Part shown: one piece after another, positions 1-5,943 of the stretch
How positions within the stretch are numbered: the first letter of the stretch is position 1
Layout: every line of letters begins with the position of its first letter
Assembly: GCA_017526725.1 (NCBI GenBank)
Contig: JAFXRA010000182.1
Location: 1 to 7,150, forward strand
DNA: 7,150 nt
Reading direction: 5' to 3'
Origin: Candidatus Rifleibacteriota bacterium
GTDB taxonomy: Bacteria; Riflebacteria; Ozemobacteria; Ozemobacterales; Ozemobacteraceae
The notes under the pieces: model-generated
What the model was told of the DNA's origin: nothing
Seen by the model: only the letters and a program-made list of their open reading frames with translations
Database searches by the model: none
Translations under genes and position numbers: made by a program

Positions 1-1935
1 CTCACATTGCTTGGTCTTGTTGTAAGTAGCCTGATTGGAAATACCTATGCTTTGAGCAGATTATTTTACTCAATGGCAAAGTTAGAAATCATTCCCGAAA
101 AGTTTGCGAAGCTAAATTCAAAAGGAATTCCAGCTAATTCTATATGGTTAGTAGTAATACTTTCAATTGGTATCCCATTTTTAGGAAGAACAGCTATAGG
201 CTGGATAGTAGATGTAACAACTATTTGCTCAACCTTAATTTACGGTTTTGTTTCGATTTCAGCTTGGAAATTAGCAAAGGAATACCGATTCAATAAAGAA
301 AAATATTATGGACTTACGGGCTTTATAGCAATGATTGCATTTGGTCTATATTTGTTATTGCCCAATGTTCTTTCAGATGAGTCATTAGAAACAGAATCTT
401 ATTTCCTGTTTACAGTATGGTCAGTATTAGGGTTTATTTATTTCAGTTATTTACTTAAATACGATAAAAAAAGACTTTTTGGTAAGTCATTAATTGTTTG
501 GTTTATTTTGCTTACTTTAATGTTGTTCACTTCGTTAGTTTGGTTGTTAGATACCGCAACTAAAGATACTAATAAAATAGTCAATAAAATATGTGTAGAA
601 TATTACAGCACTGATTCAAATAAAGGTATTCTAGACCAGCATTATGTAGATGATAAGCTGAAATTGCTTAAAAAAGACAACATGATAAATATGACCATAT
701 TTATGTGTTTATTTGGTTTTTCTGTTATGTTTTCAACAAAATTAAAAAAGCAAAAAGAACTTGATTTCAAGATTATTCAGGCAGAAGAACGAAGTAAAGC
801 AAAATCAGAATTTCTTTCAAGTATGTCTCACGATATACGAACTCCGATGAATGCAATAGTCGGGTTTACGGAACTTGCTTTATTAGATACTGGTAATAAA
901 AAGCAGATAGAAGAATATTTGCTGAAGATAAAAGCTTCCAGTGCTCATTTACTTTCTTTGATCAACGATGTATTAGAAATGAGCAGAATAGAAAGCGGTA
1001 AAATTGAAATAAATCTTGAGCCAATCAATCTGGTAGAATTATTGGAAAATATTAAAACAATTATTATGGGGCAGGCAGAAGCTAAGAAGCAAACATTTAT
1101 TATTGATTATTCCAAAATAACAGATAAAAACGTTTTTTGCGACAAGCTTCGATTAAATCAGATACTTTTGAATTTAATTTCAAACGCAATTAAATACACT
1201 CCGTCTGAAGGAAAAATTGAGGTTTTTGTCGTTCAAAGCGAATCAGAGTTAGAAGAAAAAGCTGTTTATAAATTTATCGTAAAAGATAATGGAATGGGCA
1301 TGTCTCCTGAATTTGCTGAAAGAATATTTGAGGCTTTTTCACGAGAAAAAACTTCTGCTGTGGCAGAAATTCAGGGAACAGGTCTAGGTATGTCTATTAC
1401 CAAAAGTTTTGTTGAACTTCTTGGCGGTGATATAAAATTAAATACTGCTCCACAAAAGGGTTCTGAGTTTATTGTTACTTTAGAATTAACTATTAATAAA
1501 GAAGAAAATATAGAAACAAAAGAAAGTATTGCTGTTGATCCCTCTTCATTTGCTGGTAAAAGACTGCTTTTGACAGACGATATGATGATTAATCGACAAA
1601 TAGGCATCGCCATGCTAAAAATCTATGGATTTGAAGTTGAAGAAGCTGTTGATGGCGAAGATGCCTTGAACAAAATAATAGCTGCGGAGCCAAATTATTA
1701 TGATGCAGTTTTGATGGATGTTCAAATGCCAAAAATGGATGGATATGAAGCTACAAAAGCAATAAGAGCTTTAGAAGATAAAAATAAAGCAAGTGTTCCT
1801 ATTTTTGCTATGACAGCCAATGCTTTTGAAGAAGATGTTAAAAATGCTCTAAATGCTGGAATGAACGGGCATATCTCAAAGCCTATCGACAGAGATCAGC
1901 TTGTAAAAACTCTTTCAAAAGTGTTAATTAAGTAG
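1..1935 (+). CDS. APC-type amino-acid permease / hybrid histidine kinase / receiver fusion (5'-truncated by window edge)
   Basis: The frame is open from base 1, so the true start lies upstream. Residues are numbered here from the TTG at 7. Residues 1-150 look like the last helices of an APC-superfamily amino-acid permease: an ALSRLFYSMAK loop, a KGIPANSIW segment, then helices near 45-60, 66-87, 103-120 and 131-149. Further helices near 159-180 and 229-243 bracket a hydrophilic loop of about 48 residues that could sense a ligand. A charged, helical linker leads to a HisKA domain with phospho-acceptor H275 in SHDIRTPMN. The HATPase domain shows an N box (N389, N393), a G1 box (DNGMGM, 427-432) and a G2 box (GTGLGM, 457-462). 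The C-terminal receiver (about 518-640) has acidic pair D524/D525, phospho-acceptor D571, T603 and K625, so all key residues are present. No Hpt or output domain is visible, so phosphoryl groups probably pass to a separate protein. Whether the permease part transports or only senses is unknown. Confidence 0.9.
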   Translation, partial: LTLLGLVVSSLIGNTYALSRLFYSMAKLEIIPEKFAKLNSKGIPANSIWLVVILSIGIPFLGRTAIGWIVDVTTICSTLIYGFVSISAWKLAKEYRFNKEKYYGLTGFIAMIAFGLYLLLPNVLSDESLETESYFLFTVWSVLGFIYFSYLLKYDKKRLFGKSLIVWFILLTLMLFTSLVWLLDTATKDTNKIVNKICVEYYSTDSNKGILDQHYVDDKLKLLKKDNMINMTIFMCLFGFSVMFSTKLKKQKELDFKIIQAEERSKAKSEFLSSMSHDIRTPMNAIVGFTELALLDTGNKKQIEEYLLKIKASSAHLLSLINDVLEMSRIESGKIEINLEPINLVELLENIKTIIMGQAEAKKQTFIIDYSKITDKNVFCDKLRLNQILLNLISNAIKYTPSEGKIEVFVVQSESELEEKAVYKFIVKDNGMGMSPEFAERIFEAFSREKTSAVAEIQGTGLGMSITKSFVELLGGDIKLNTAPQKGSEFIVTLELTINKEENIETKESIAVDPSSFAGKRLLLTDDMMINRQIGIAMLKIYGFEVEEAVDGEDALNKIIAAEPNYYDAVLMDVQMPKMDGYEATKAIRALEDKNKASVPIFAMTANAFEEDVKNALNAGMNGHISKPIDRDQLVKTLSKVLIK

Positions 1936-1968
1936 GTGCTAAGCTAAAATATTTCCCTGCCGCTCTAA

Positions 1969-2022
1969 GCTCTGTTGCTCTATAGCTCTAAAAGAGGCTT
2001 TAGCCTTGCTCGCTCTCCTCTC
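1969..2022. repeat. Intergenic hairpin module A
   Basis: The module contains GCTCTGTTGCTC, a TATAGC segment, the perfect hairpin AGGCT-TT-AGCCT (1995-2006), and then CGCTCTCC. The same elements recur, partly reordered, at 2123-2184. The core reads AGGCTTTAGCCTT here and AGGCTTTTGCCTT there, each followed after three bases by CGCTCTCC. This suggests a dispersed family of short palindromic intergenic repeats. Confidence 0.5.
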
Positions 2023-2098
2023 TAAAAAAGGTTAGTCGTAGAAATATAACACTTAGTAAAATGTTAATTAAAGCTTAAAACTTCCATCAGCTAAACAA

Positions 2099-2112
2099 TT
2101 CCCTTATCTCTC
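2099..2112. repeat. 14-bp repeat, left copy
   Basis: TTCCCTTATCTCTC occurs here and identically at 6149-6162. It has the same GAGATAA heptamer core (read on the - strand) as the neighbouring 17-bp repeat, so all copies probably belong to one low-complexity intergenic family. Confidence 0.6.
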
Positions 2113-2116
2113 CTCT

Positions 2117-2133
2117 TCATCTCTTATCTCTAA
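2117..2133. repeat. 17-bp direct repeat, left copy (heptamer-type repeat)
   Basis: TCATCTCTTATCTCTAA occurs here and, identically and in the same orientation, at 4047-4063. On the - strand both copies read as tandem heptamers of the form GAGATAA/GAGATGA. The two copies flank the hip operon. Confidence 0.75.
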
Positions 2134-2184
2134 GAAAAGGCTTTTGCCTTTCCCGCTCTCCGCGCTATAGCTTTCTGCTCTGTT
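2123..2184. repeat. Intergenic hairpin module B (related to module A)
   Basis: The hairpin AAAGGC-TTTT-GCCTTT (2136-2151) is followed by CGCTCTCC, the palindrome GCTATAGC (2164-2171) and TGCTCTGTTG. The components match module A at 1969-2022, but the GCTCTGTT and TATAGC elements lie on the opposite side of the hairpin. TATAGCTTTC (2166-2175) recurs at 3907-3916 inside the large inverted repeat beyond hipT. Confidence 0.5.
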
Positions 2185-2225
2185 GATCTTTTTTAGTTCG
2201 CAGTTTACAGTTTTTATCTTATATC

Positions 2226-2254
2226 TTGACCAAATAAACCCTATCGGGTATAAT
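2226..2254 (+). promoter_or_regulatory. Sigma-70-type promoter of the hip operon
   Basis: The -35 box TTGACC (2226-2231, one mismatch to TTGACA) is separated by exactly 17 bp from a perfect -10 box TATAAT (2249-2254). This predicts initiation near 2261 and a leader of about 35 nt before the ATG at 2296. The -10 box overlaps operator 1, so a bound repressor would directly exclude RNA polymerase. Confidence 0.8.
2235..2252. promoter_or_regulatory. Operator 1 of the hip operon (predicted HipB site)
   Basis: An 18-bp dyad, TAAACCC-TATC-GGGTATA, has arms that match at 6 of 7 positions. It sits between the -35 and -10 boxes and covers most of the -10. Operator 2 has the same half-site GGGTATA and the same 4-bp spacer. 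The centres lie 41 bp apart, close to four helical turns, so two bound dimers would face the same side of the DNA. Confidence 0.7.
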
Positions 2255-2275
2255 TGTTGATATAATAATAAAATT

Positions 2276-2293
2276 TATAACCGAACGGGTATA
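2276..2293. promoter_or_regulatory. Operator 2 of the hip operon, overlapping the hipB ribosome-binding region
   Basis: The dyad TATAACC-GAAC-GGGTATA has 6 of 7 arm positions matching and an identical right half-site to operator 1. It ends two bases before the hipB ATG, so it occupies the place of the Shine-Dalgarno sequence. The only purine-rich run available is the GGG of the operator itself. HipB occupancy would block elongation or initiation at the start of the operon. Confidence 0.7.
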
Positions 2294-2295
2294 AA

Positions 2296-2508
2296 ATGAA
2301 CAATAATTCTTCTATATCAGAATTTGTTAAATATAATAGGAAACTGCATAAACTGACTCAGCGATCATTAGCTGATAAAGCTGGTGTTGGAATCCGCTTT
2401 ATAAGGGAATTAGAAAAAGGTAAATCTACTCTTCGCATTGATAAGGTTAATGATGTGTTGTTTCTTTTTGGTCACTGTCTTGGCCCTGTAAAGCTTAAAA
2501 TGGAATAA
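2296..2508 (+). CDS. hipB: HipB-like antitoxin / autorepressor, XRE-type helix-turn-helix
   Basis: This 70-residue protein is almost entirely a Cro/C1-type helix-turn-helix: VKYNRKLHKLTQRSLADKAGV gives helices 1-2, and VGIRFIRELEKGKSTLRIDKV gives the recognition helix and wing. The ending VNDVLFLFGHCLGPVKL is the usual tail of HipB-like regulators paired with HipA-family kinases. It starts immediately after operator 2 and is followed after 5 nt by hipS, then hipT, so the three are almost certainly one transcript. The expected role is DNA-binding autorepressor of the operon. In known HipBST systems HipB is the DNA-binding partner while HipS does most of the toxin neutralisation; that is family knowledge, not seen here. 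The two matching dyads upstream are its likely targets. Confidence 0.88.
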   Translation: MNNNSSISEFVKYNRKLHKLTQRSLADKAGVGIRFIRELEKGKSTLRIDKVNDVLFLFGHCLGPVKLKME

Positions 2509-2513
2509 TACTT

Positions 2514-2837
2514 ATGAGAGCAGCAGATATTTATATTTATGGCAATTTGGCTGGCAGATTAACAGAAGATGAAAACGGTTATTCCTTTATATACAATGAT
2601 GAGTATATAGCTTTCGATGAAGCTGTTCCTATAAGCAAACTATTTCCATTAAATCAAAAAGAATATAGAGACAGAGTTTTATTCCCATTTTTCGATGGTT
2701 TGATTCCTGAAGGTTGGTTGTTAGATATAGCAGAAAAGAATTGGAAACTTGATGCTAATGATAGAATGGGGCTTTTGCTCGCCTGTTGCAAAGATTGTAT
2801 TGGCGCAGTTTCTGTTGTTGAGGTTTCAAATGTCTGA
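2514..2837 (+). CDS. hipS: HipS-like antitoxin: stand-alone HipA N-terminal subdomain
   Basis: The 107 residues correspond to the N-terminal subdomain of HipA proteins: DIYIYGNLAGRL opens the beta-sheet, then PISKLFPL, VLFPFFDGLIPEGW (residues 55-68) and GLLLACCKDCIGAVSVV. The protein ends where a full-length HipA would continue into the kinase. The next gene starts in another frame with an 8-nt overlap, so the split is genetic organisation and not a sequencing error. In the characterised enteropathogenic E. coli HipBST system this small protein is the antitoxin and inserts a tryptophan into the kinase active site; W68 in PEGW is the candidate here (inference). Start ATG 2514 lies 5 nt after hipB, with only a weak GGA about 9 nt upstream, which suggests translational coupling. 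Confidence 0.85.
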   Translation: MRAADIYIYGNLAGRLTEDENGYSFIYNDEYIAFDEAVPISKLFPLNQKEYRDRVLFPFFDGLIPEGWLLDIAEKNWKLDANDRMGLLLACCKDCIGAVSVVEVSNV

Positions 2838-3783
2838 AAGATGTTATATTTGTGGGAAAAAGAATAAAACTTCATCTGAAAGTTATCATGCTAATTGCTT
2901 AAAAAAGCTTTTTAATTCTACTAAAATTCCTATTTTTAATTACAGTCAGGAAGATTTGAACGAATTAGCCAAAAAAATAATAACAAATCGTATTTCTGTT
3001 CCTGGAGTTCAGCCTAAGCTTTCATTACACTTGGAACAAGGGAACAAATCTAATTCCAGACTTACTTTAGTTGGTTTGGAAGGAAATTATATTTTAAAAC
3101 CTCAAACACCAGATTGGCCTTTTATGCCAGAATCTGAGCATTTTGCAATGCTTTTTGCCAGGCTTTGTAATATTGATACTGCTGAATTTGGTTTAATTCC
3201 ATTAAAAGATGAAAAACTGGCTTATATTACAAAAAGAATGGATAGAACAAAGACTGGTCTTATTCACATGGAAGATTTTTGTCAGCTTACGAATAAGCAA
3301 ACAAACCAGAAATATCAAGGCTCAATGGAGCAGATTGCCAAAGGTATAGTTAAATTTTCTGACAATTTTGGCTTGGATTTAATTAGATTTTTTCAAATTA
3401 CTGTTTTTTGTTTTTTAATTGGAAATTCAGATATGCATCTCAAGAATTTCTCTTTAATTCATAGGAATAAGAATTTTTGGGAATTGTCGCCAGCTTATGA
3501 TTTGGTGCCTGTTAAGCTTGTTATGCCAGCCGATAAGGAAGAATTAGCTCTTTCTTTATGTGGAAAAAAATCCAATTTTACTTTTAATCATTTCAAAAAA
3601 TTCGCATTTAATATTGGTTTAAGCGATATTCAGTTTAAAAAGAATTATTCTGCCATCTTAAAGTTAGCAATCAATAAACTAGACGAAGCTCTTTCTCGTT
3701 CTTTTTTACCAGAAGAAATGCAAGAATCCTTCAAAAATGAATTTTTAGAAAGATATAATCGTATTATTCCAACTAATTGTTAG
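2830..3783 (+). CDS. hipT: HipT-like serine/threonine kinase toxin with N-terminal zinc-type motif
   Basis: This 317-residue HipA-family kinase lacks the N-subdomain, which is supplied by the preceding gene. The ATG at 2830 is chosen because GAGG lies at 2820-2823, 6 nt upstream, and because the protein then begins directly with a Cys/His motif: C5-x2-C8, H20-x2-C23, which looks like a small zinc-binding knuckle. Next come the glycine-rich loop ISVPGVQPKL (S56 at the autophosphorylation position), ILKP with ATP-binding K90, the catalytic loop GNSDMHLKNF with D201 and N206, and the metal-binding D224 in SPAYDL. All kinase residues are intact, so it should be active. HipA and E. coli HipT phosphorylate aminoacyl-tRNA synthetases (GltX and TrpS respectively); the target here cannot be read from sequence. 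It overlaps hipS by 8 nt (ATGTCTGA), implying coupled translation and a fixed toxin/antitoxin ratio. Confidence 0.87.
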   Translation: MSERCYICGKKNKTSSESYHANCLKKLFNSTKIPIFNYSQEDLNELAKKIITNRISVPGVQPKLSLHLEQGNKSNSRLTLVGLEGNYILKPQTPDWPFMPESEHFAMLFARLCNIDTAEFGLIPLKDEKLAYITKRMDRTKTGLIHMEDFCQLTNKQTNQKYQGSMEQIAKGIVKFSDNFGLDLIRFFQITVFCFLIGNSDMHLKNFSLIHRNKNFWELSPAYDLVPVKLVMPADKEELALSLCGKKSNFTFNHFKKFAFNIGLSDIQFKKNYSAILKLAINKLDEALSRSFLPEEMQESFKNEFLERYNRIIPTNC

Positions 3784-3799
3784 TATATTCAAAAAAAAC

Positions 3800-4042
3800 T
3801 AGATTGCCACACTTCGCTATCTTTCGTTCGCAGAGGCTGTGCTAAAACTCGAAATTTGATGAAAAATCAGTATTTATTTGTTTGTGTCTACCCATTGTCA
3901 TAAACGTATAGCTTTCAGGGCTAAAGCCCATACGCTATACTTTTTATGACAAATGTGTAGGCAATTAGCACAATCTAATTAGGAGTTAAAATTAGTTTTT
4001 GCACAGCCTCTGCGAGCAGTCGCTAGACTGCGTGGCAATCTA
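3800..4042. repeat. Large nested inverted repeat (243 bp) between hipT and the phosphate transporter
   Basis: The outer arms are TAGATTGCCAC (3800-3810) and its exact complement (4032-4042). The next arms are 3826-3849 and 3994-4017, which match at 22 of 24 positions, including an exact 14-bp stretch beginning CGCAGAGGCTGTGC. The interior holds another hairpin: TTGTCATAAA (3895-3904) with TTTATGACAA (3943-3952), GTATAGC with GCTATAC, and GGGCT-AA-AGCCC at the tip. A side hairpin GCAGTC-GCTA-GACTGC lies at 4016-4031. The arms resemble the GTGGCAATC / TGCGAGC palindromic intergenic repeats of many AT-rich bacteria (inference from memory). No coding frame is visible. The two arms could also be two inverted copies of one dispersed repeat. 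Confidence 0.75.
3906..3945 (+). terminator. Possible intrinsic terminator of the hip operon
   Basis: The stem GTATAGC (3906-3912) / GCTATAC (3934-3940) encloses the tip hairpin GGGCT-AA-AGCCC and is followed at once by TTTTT (3941-3945) on the + strand. It lies about 120 nt after the hipT stop, within the larger inverted repeat. Pairing of the surrounding TTGTCATAAA arms could compete with termination. Confidence 0.45.
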
Positions 4043-4046
4043 TCTC

Positions 4047-4063
4047 TCATCTCTTATCTCTAA
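4047..4063. repeat. 17-bp direct repeat, right copy (heptamer-type repeat)
   Basis: The sequence is identical to 2117-2133 and in the same orientation. It abuts the outer arm of the large inverted repeat (ends 4042) and is followed by a weak hairpin ATCTCT-A6-AGAGAT (4056-4073). On the - strand it reads as GAGATAA, GAGATGA and GAGATAG in tandem. Confidence 0.75.
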
Positions 4064-4117
4064 AAAAAGAGATTGATAAACTTGTAGCTTAATATGAGTA
4101 GGTAGATACTACTAAAT

Positions 4118-5875
4118 CTATATTTTGTATTTCTCAGCGTACCTAGCGTATATTGTATCGAAATCATAAGAATGCAGTTCTTTAAGATTAAGTTTATAGT
4201 CATGGGTTTGGTATTCGTTTTTGTTGAGTTCAATCATTGCAATAGCAATATTAGAGCAATGGTCAGCAACACGCTCGAAGTTGGTCAATAAATCATTGAA
4301 AACGAAGCCAACTTCCAGTGAGCATGTTCCCGAACGTAAACGATCAACATGAAGAAGTTTTAATTCACTACATAACTCATCTACTCGGTCTTCTAGCGGT
4401 TCGACAGAATAGGCTTTTTCTAAATCATCTTTAAAAAATGCTGCAAAAGAAATTTCTATTATTTCCTTAATGGCTTCAATGAGTATCTCTATTTCATGTT
4501 TGCCATTATCAGAAAAGTTGATTTTCTTAGACTTTTTTACCTGAGCCACCTGACAAATATTCAATGCATGGTCGCCGATACGTTCAAAATCACTGAGAGT
4601 ATGCAGAAATTCGAAGACACGTTCATTATCAACAGGGTTAAGTTCAGAGCTATTGAGCTTCATCAGATAAGTGCCTATTTTATCTTCGAATTGATCAATA
4701 AGACCTTCTTTTTGTTCTACTTTCTTAGCATTAGTATCGTCATAATCGGAAATTAGAGAAATGGAATCAAATAAGTTTTCTTTAGCTAATCTGGCCATAG
4801 CGTTTATGGTCATTCGGCTTTGTTCAACGGCAAGAGTAGGATGACGAAGAAAACGTTCATCCAAGCGATTAAAGTTAACATTTGCTTTATGTTCCTGAAT
4901 ACTTTCTCGGAACAGATAATTCAGCATTTTTTCTATTAAAGAATTAAAAGGAAGTAATATGACCACACAAATCACACGAAATGCCGTGTTGACAAAGGCT
5001 GTATTCACAGGATTCATGACCATTTTGTTAATATTAAAACCTATTAAAGCATCCAAAAGGTAATACCCTGCTGCACAAATAATGACCCCTATGGTTTGGA
5101 TAATTAAATAAGACCAGGCGGTTCTGCGACCATCTGTTCTAGCACCAATAGCAGAAAACAGAACAGGAACGGCTGCACCTATTCCTATACCAAGAAGTAA
5201 GGGAAATGCTTCCTCGAAATCAATAGTTCCTGTAACGGAAAGTGCCTGCAAGATACCTACTGCTGCAGAAGCACTTTGTAGAACTGCTGTAAATGCAGCT
5301 CCAACGAGGATACCGAGAAGAGGATTTGAGAAAGCTGTCATAAGGCTGATGAAGCTGGGACTATCTTTAAGAGGTGCCACAGCATTGCTCATGGCTTGCA
5401 TACCATACATCAAAACTGAAAATCCAAGCAGAATATCACCAACTTGACGTTTGGCCTGATTTTTTGAGGTCATTCTAAGTATTGTTCCAATGATTGCAAC
5501 TATGGCACTGATAGAAGAAGTTGAAAGCAAGGAAACTAACCCTGAGCTTTCCTTCATATAAGAAAGACAGATAATCCATCCCGTAATGCTTGTGCCAACA
5601 AGAGCTCCCATTATTACTGCCAGGGCTTGCTTTACTTTCATCATTCCAGAGTTAACAAAGCCTACAACCATGACAGATGTTGCTGATGAGGATTGGATTA
5701 TGCCGGTAACGCCAGCACCAAGCAACACACCTTTTATGGGAGTATTAGAGAGTTTATATAAATAACTCTCCAATTTGCTTCCAGCGACCTTTTTTAAACC
5801 GTCGCCCATTACAGACATGCCAAAAAGGAAAAGCGCTATACCTCCGAAGAGAGTAATGATATTAGATATACTCAT
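4118..5875 (-). CDS. Na+/phosphate cotransporter-family protein with C-terminal PhoU-like domain
   Basis: The 585 residues form an inner-membrane carrier of the NptA/YjbB (Na_Pi_cotrans) type. The N-terminal half has two inverted repeats of short helices, each with the family's signature: GIIQSSSATS (61-67 for the core) and AVLQSASAAVG (200-205). The opening LFGGIALFLFGMSVMGDGLK is also typical. From about residue 335 the protein becomes a soluble helical PhoU-like domain with two ER-x-x-DH motifs (FERIGDHALNI and FERVADHCSNI), the positions that bind metal in PhoU. The expected role is sodium-driven phosphate movement, with the PhoU part sensing or gating; family members can import or export phosphate, and direction is not decidable here. 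ATG 5875 is preferred over TTG 5893, six codons upstream, because GAAGGA (5891-5886) lies 10 nt before the ATG. The gene converges on hipT and has no visible pho operon neighbours. Confidence 0.9.
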   Translation of the reverse strand: MSISNIITLFGGIALFLFGMSVMGDGLKKVAGSKLESYLYKLSNTPIKGVLLGAGVTGIIQSSSATSVMVVGFVNSGMMKVKQALAVIMGALVGTSITGWIICLSYMKESSGLVSLLSTSSISAIVAIIGTILRMTSKNQAKRQVGDILLGFSVLMYGMQAMSNAVAPLKDSPSFISLMTAFSNPLLGILVGAAFTAVLQSASAAVGILQALSVTGTIDFEEAFPLLLGIGIGAAVPVLFSAIGARTDGRRTAWSYLIIQTIGVIICAAGYYLLDALIGFNINKMVMNPVNTAFVNTAFRVICVVILLPFNSLIEKMLNYLFRESIQEHKANVNFNRLDERFLRHPTLAVEQSRMTINAMARLAKENLFDSISLISDYDDTNAKKVEQKEGLIDQFEDKIGTYLMKLNSSELNPVDNERVFEFLHTLSDFERIGDHALNICQVAQVKKSKKINFSDNGKHEIEILIEAIKEIIEISFAAFFKDDLEKAYSVEPLEDRVDELCSELKLLHVDRLRSGTCSLEVGFVFNDLLTNFERVADHCSNIAIAMIELNKNEYQTHDYKLNLKELHSYDFDTIYARYAEKYKI

Positions 5876-5909
5876 TTGTGTTTTTTCCTTCAATTTTATG
5901 CTTAATAAT

Positions 5910-5943
5910 CATCAAGTTATGCTTTGTACAAACTTAATTGATG
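5910..5943. promoter_or_regulatory. Dyad in the leader/promoter region of the phosphate transporter gene
   Basis: The left arm CATCAAGTT (5910-5918) pairs with AACTT-AAT-TGATG (5931-5943), with a 3-nt bulge, around the perfect palindrome TTTGTACAAA (5923-5932). Hexamers TTATGC (5896-5901) and GCATAA (5943-5948) extend the symmetry. It lies 35-68 nt upstream of the start codon. It could be a regulator-binding site or a leader hairpin. I found no convincing -35/-10 pair for the gene here. Confidence 0.35.

Larger units (their letters stand above)
1936..2225. other. Repeat-rich intergenic region with no supported gene
   Basis: About 290 bases lie between the kinase gene and the hip promoter. 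I see no credible coding frame. The region holds two related hairpin-containing modules, a pyrimidine-rich heptamer repeat, and a short T-run near 2188-2193. No convincing intrinsic terminator for the kinase gene is visible: the hairpin at 1995-2006 is short and is not followed by a T-run. Confidence 0.6.

Noticed and set aside
1371..1613. Reverse-strand frame inside the kinase gene
   Set aside because: It is antisense to the conserved G2 box and the start of the receiver domain and has no recognisable protein features.
2099..2160. CRISPR array suggested by repeated TATCTCT units
   Set aside because: The units are 7-bp low-complexity tandems without unique spacers of regular length.
2749..2829. 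Upstream start for the HipT gene at 2749
   Set aside because: This segment lies wholly inside hipS in another frame and encodes no family-like sequence. The ATG at 2830 has a GAGG six bases upstream, and the protein then begins with the Cys/His motif.
2654..2875. Reverse-strand frame across the hipS/hipT junction
   Set aside because: It is antisense to two strongly supported genes, with no family resemblance.
2514..3783. HipS and HipT as one full-length HipA broken by a frameshift
   Set aside because: HipS ends at the natural subdomain border, and HipT has its own ribosome-binding site and an extra N-terminal Cys/His motif absent from E. coli HipA. The 8-nt stop/start overlap is typical of coupled genes.
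4056..4073. ATCTCT-A6-AGAGAT as terminator for the convergent genes
   Set aside because: The 6-bp stem is AT-rich, and no T-run follows it on either strand. It is better seen as part of the heptamer repeat.
4496..4756. Forward frame inside the phosphate transporter gene
   Set aside because: It is antisense to the PhoU-like domain, with low-complexity hydrophobic content and no motif.
5876..5893. TTG at 5893 as start of the phosphate transporter gene
   Set aside because: The TTG overlaps the Shine-Dalgarno GAAGGA that serves the ATG at 5875, and the six extra residues add nothing recognisable.
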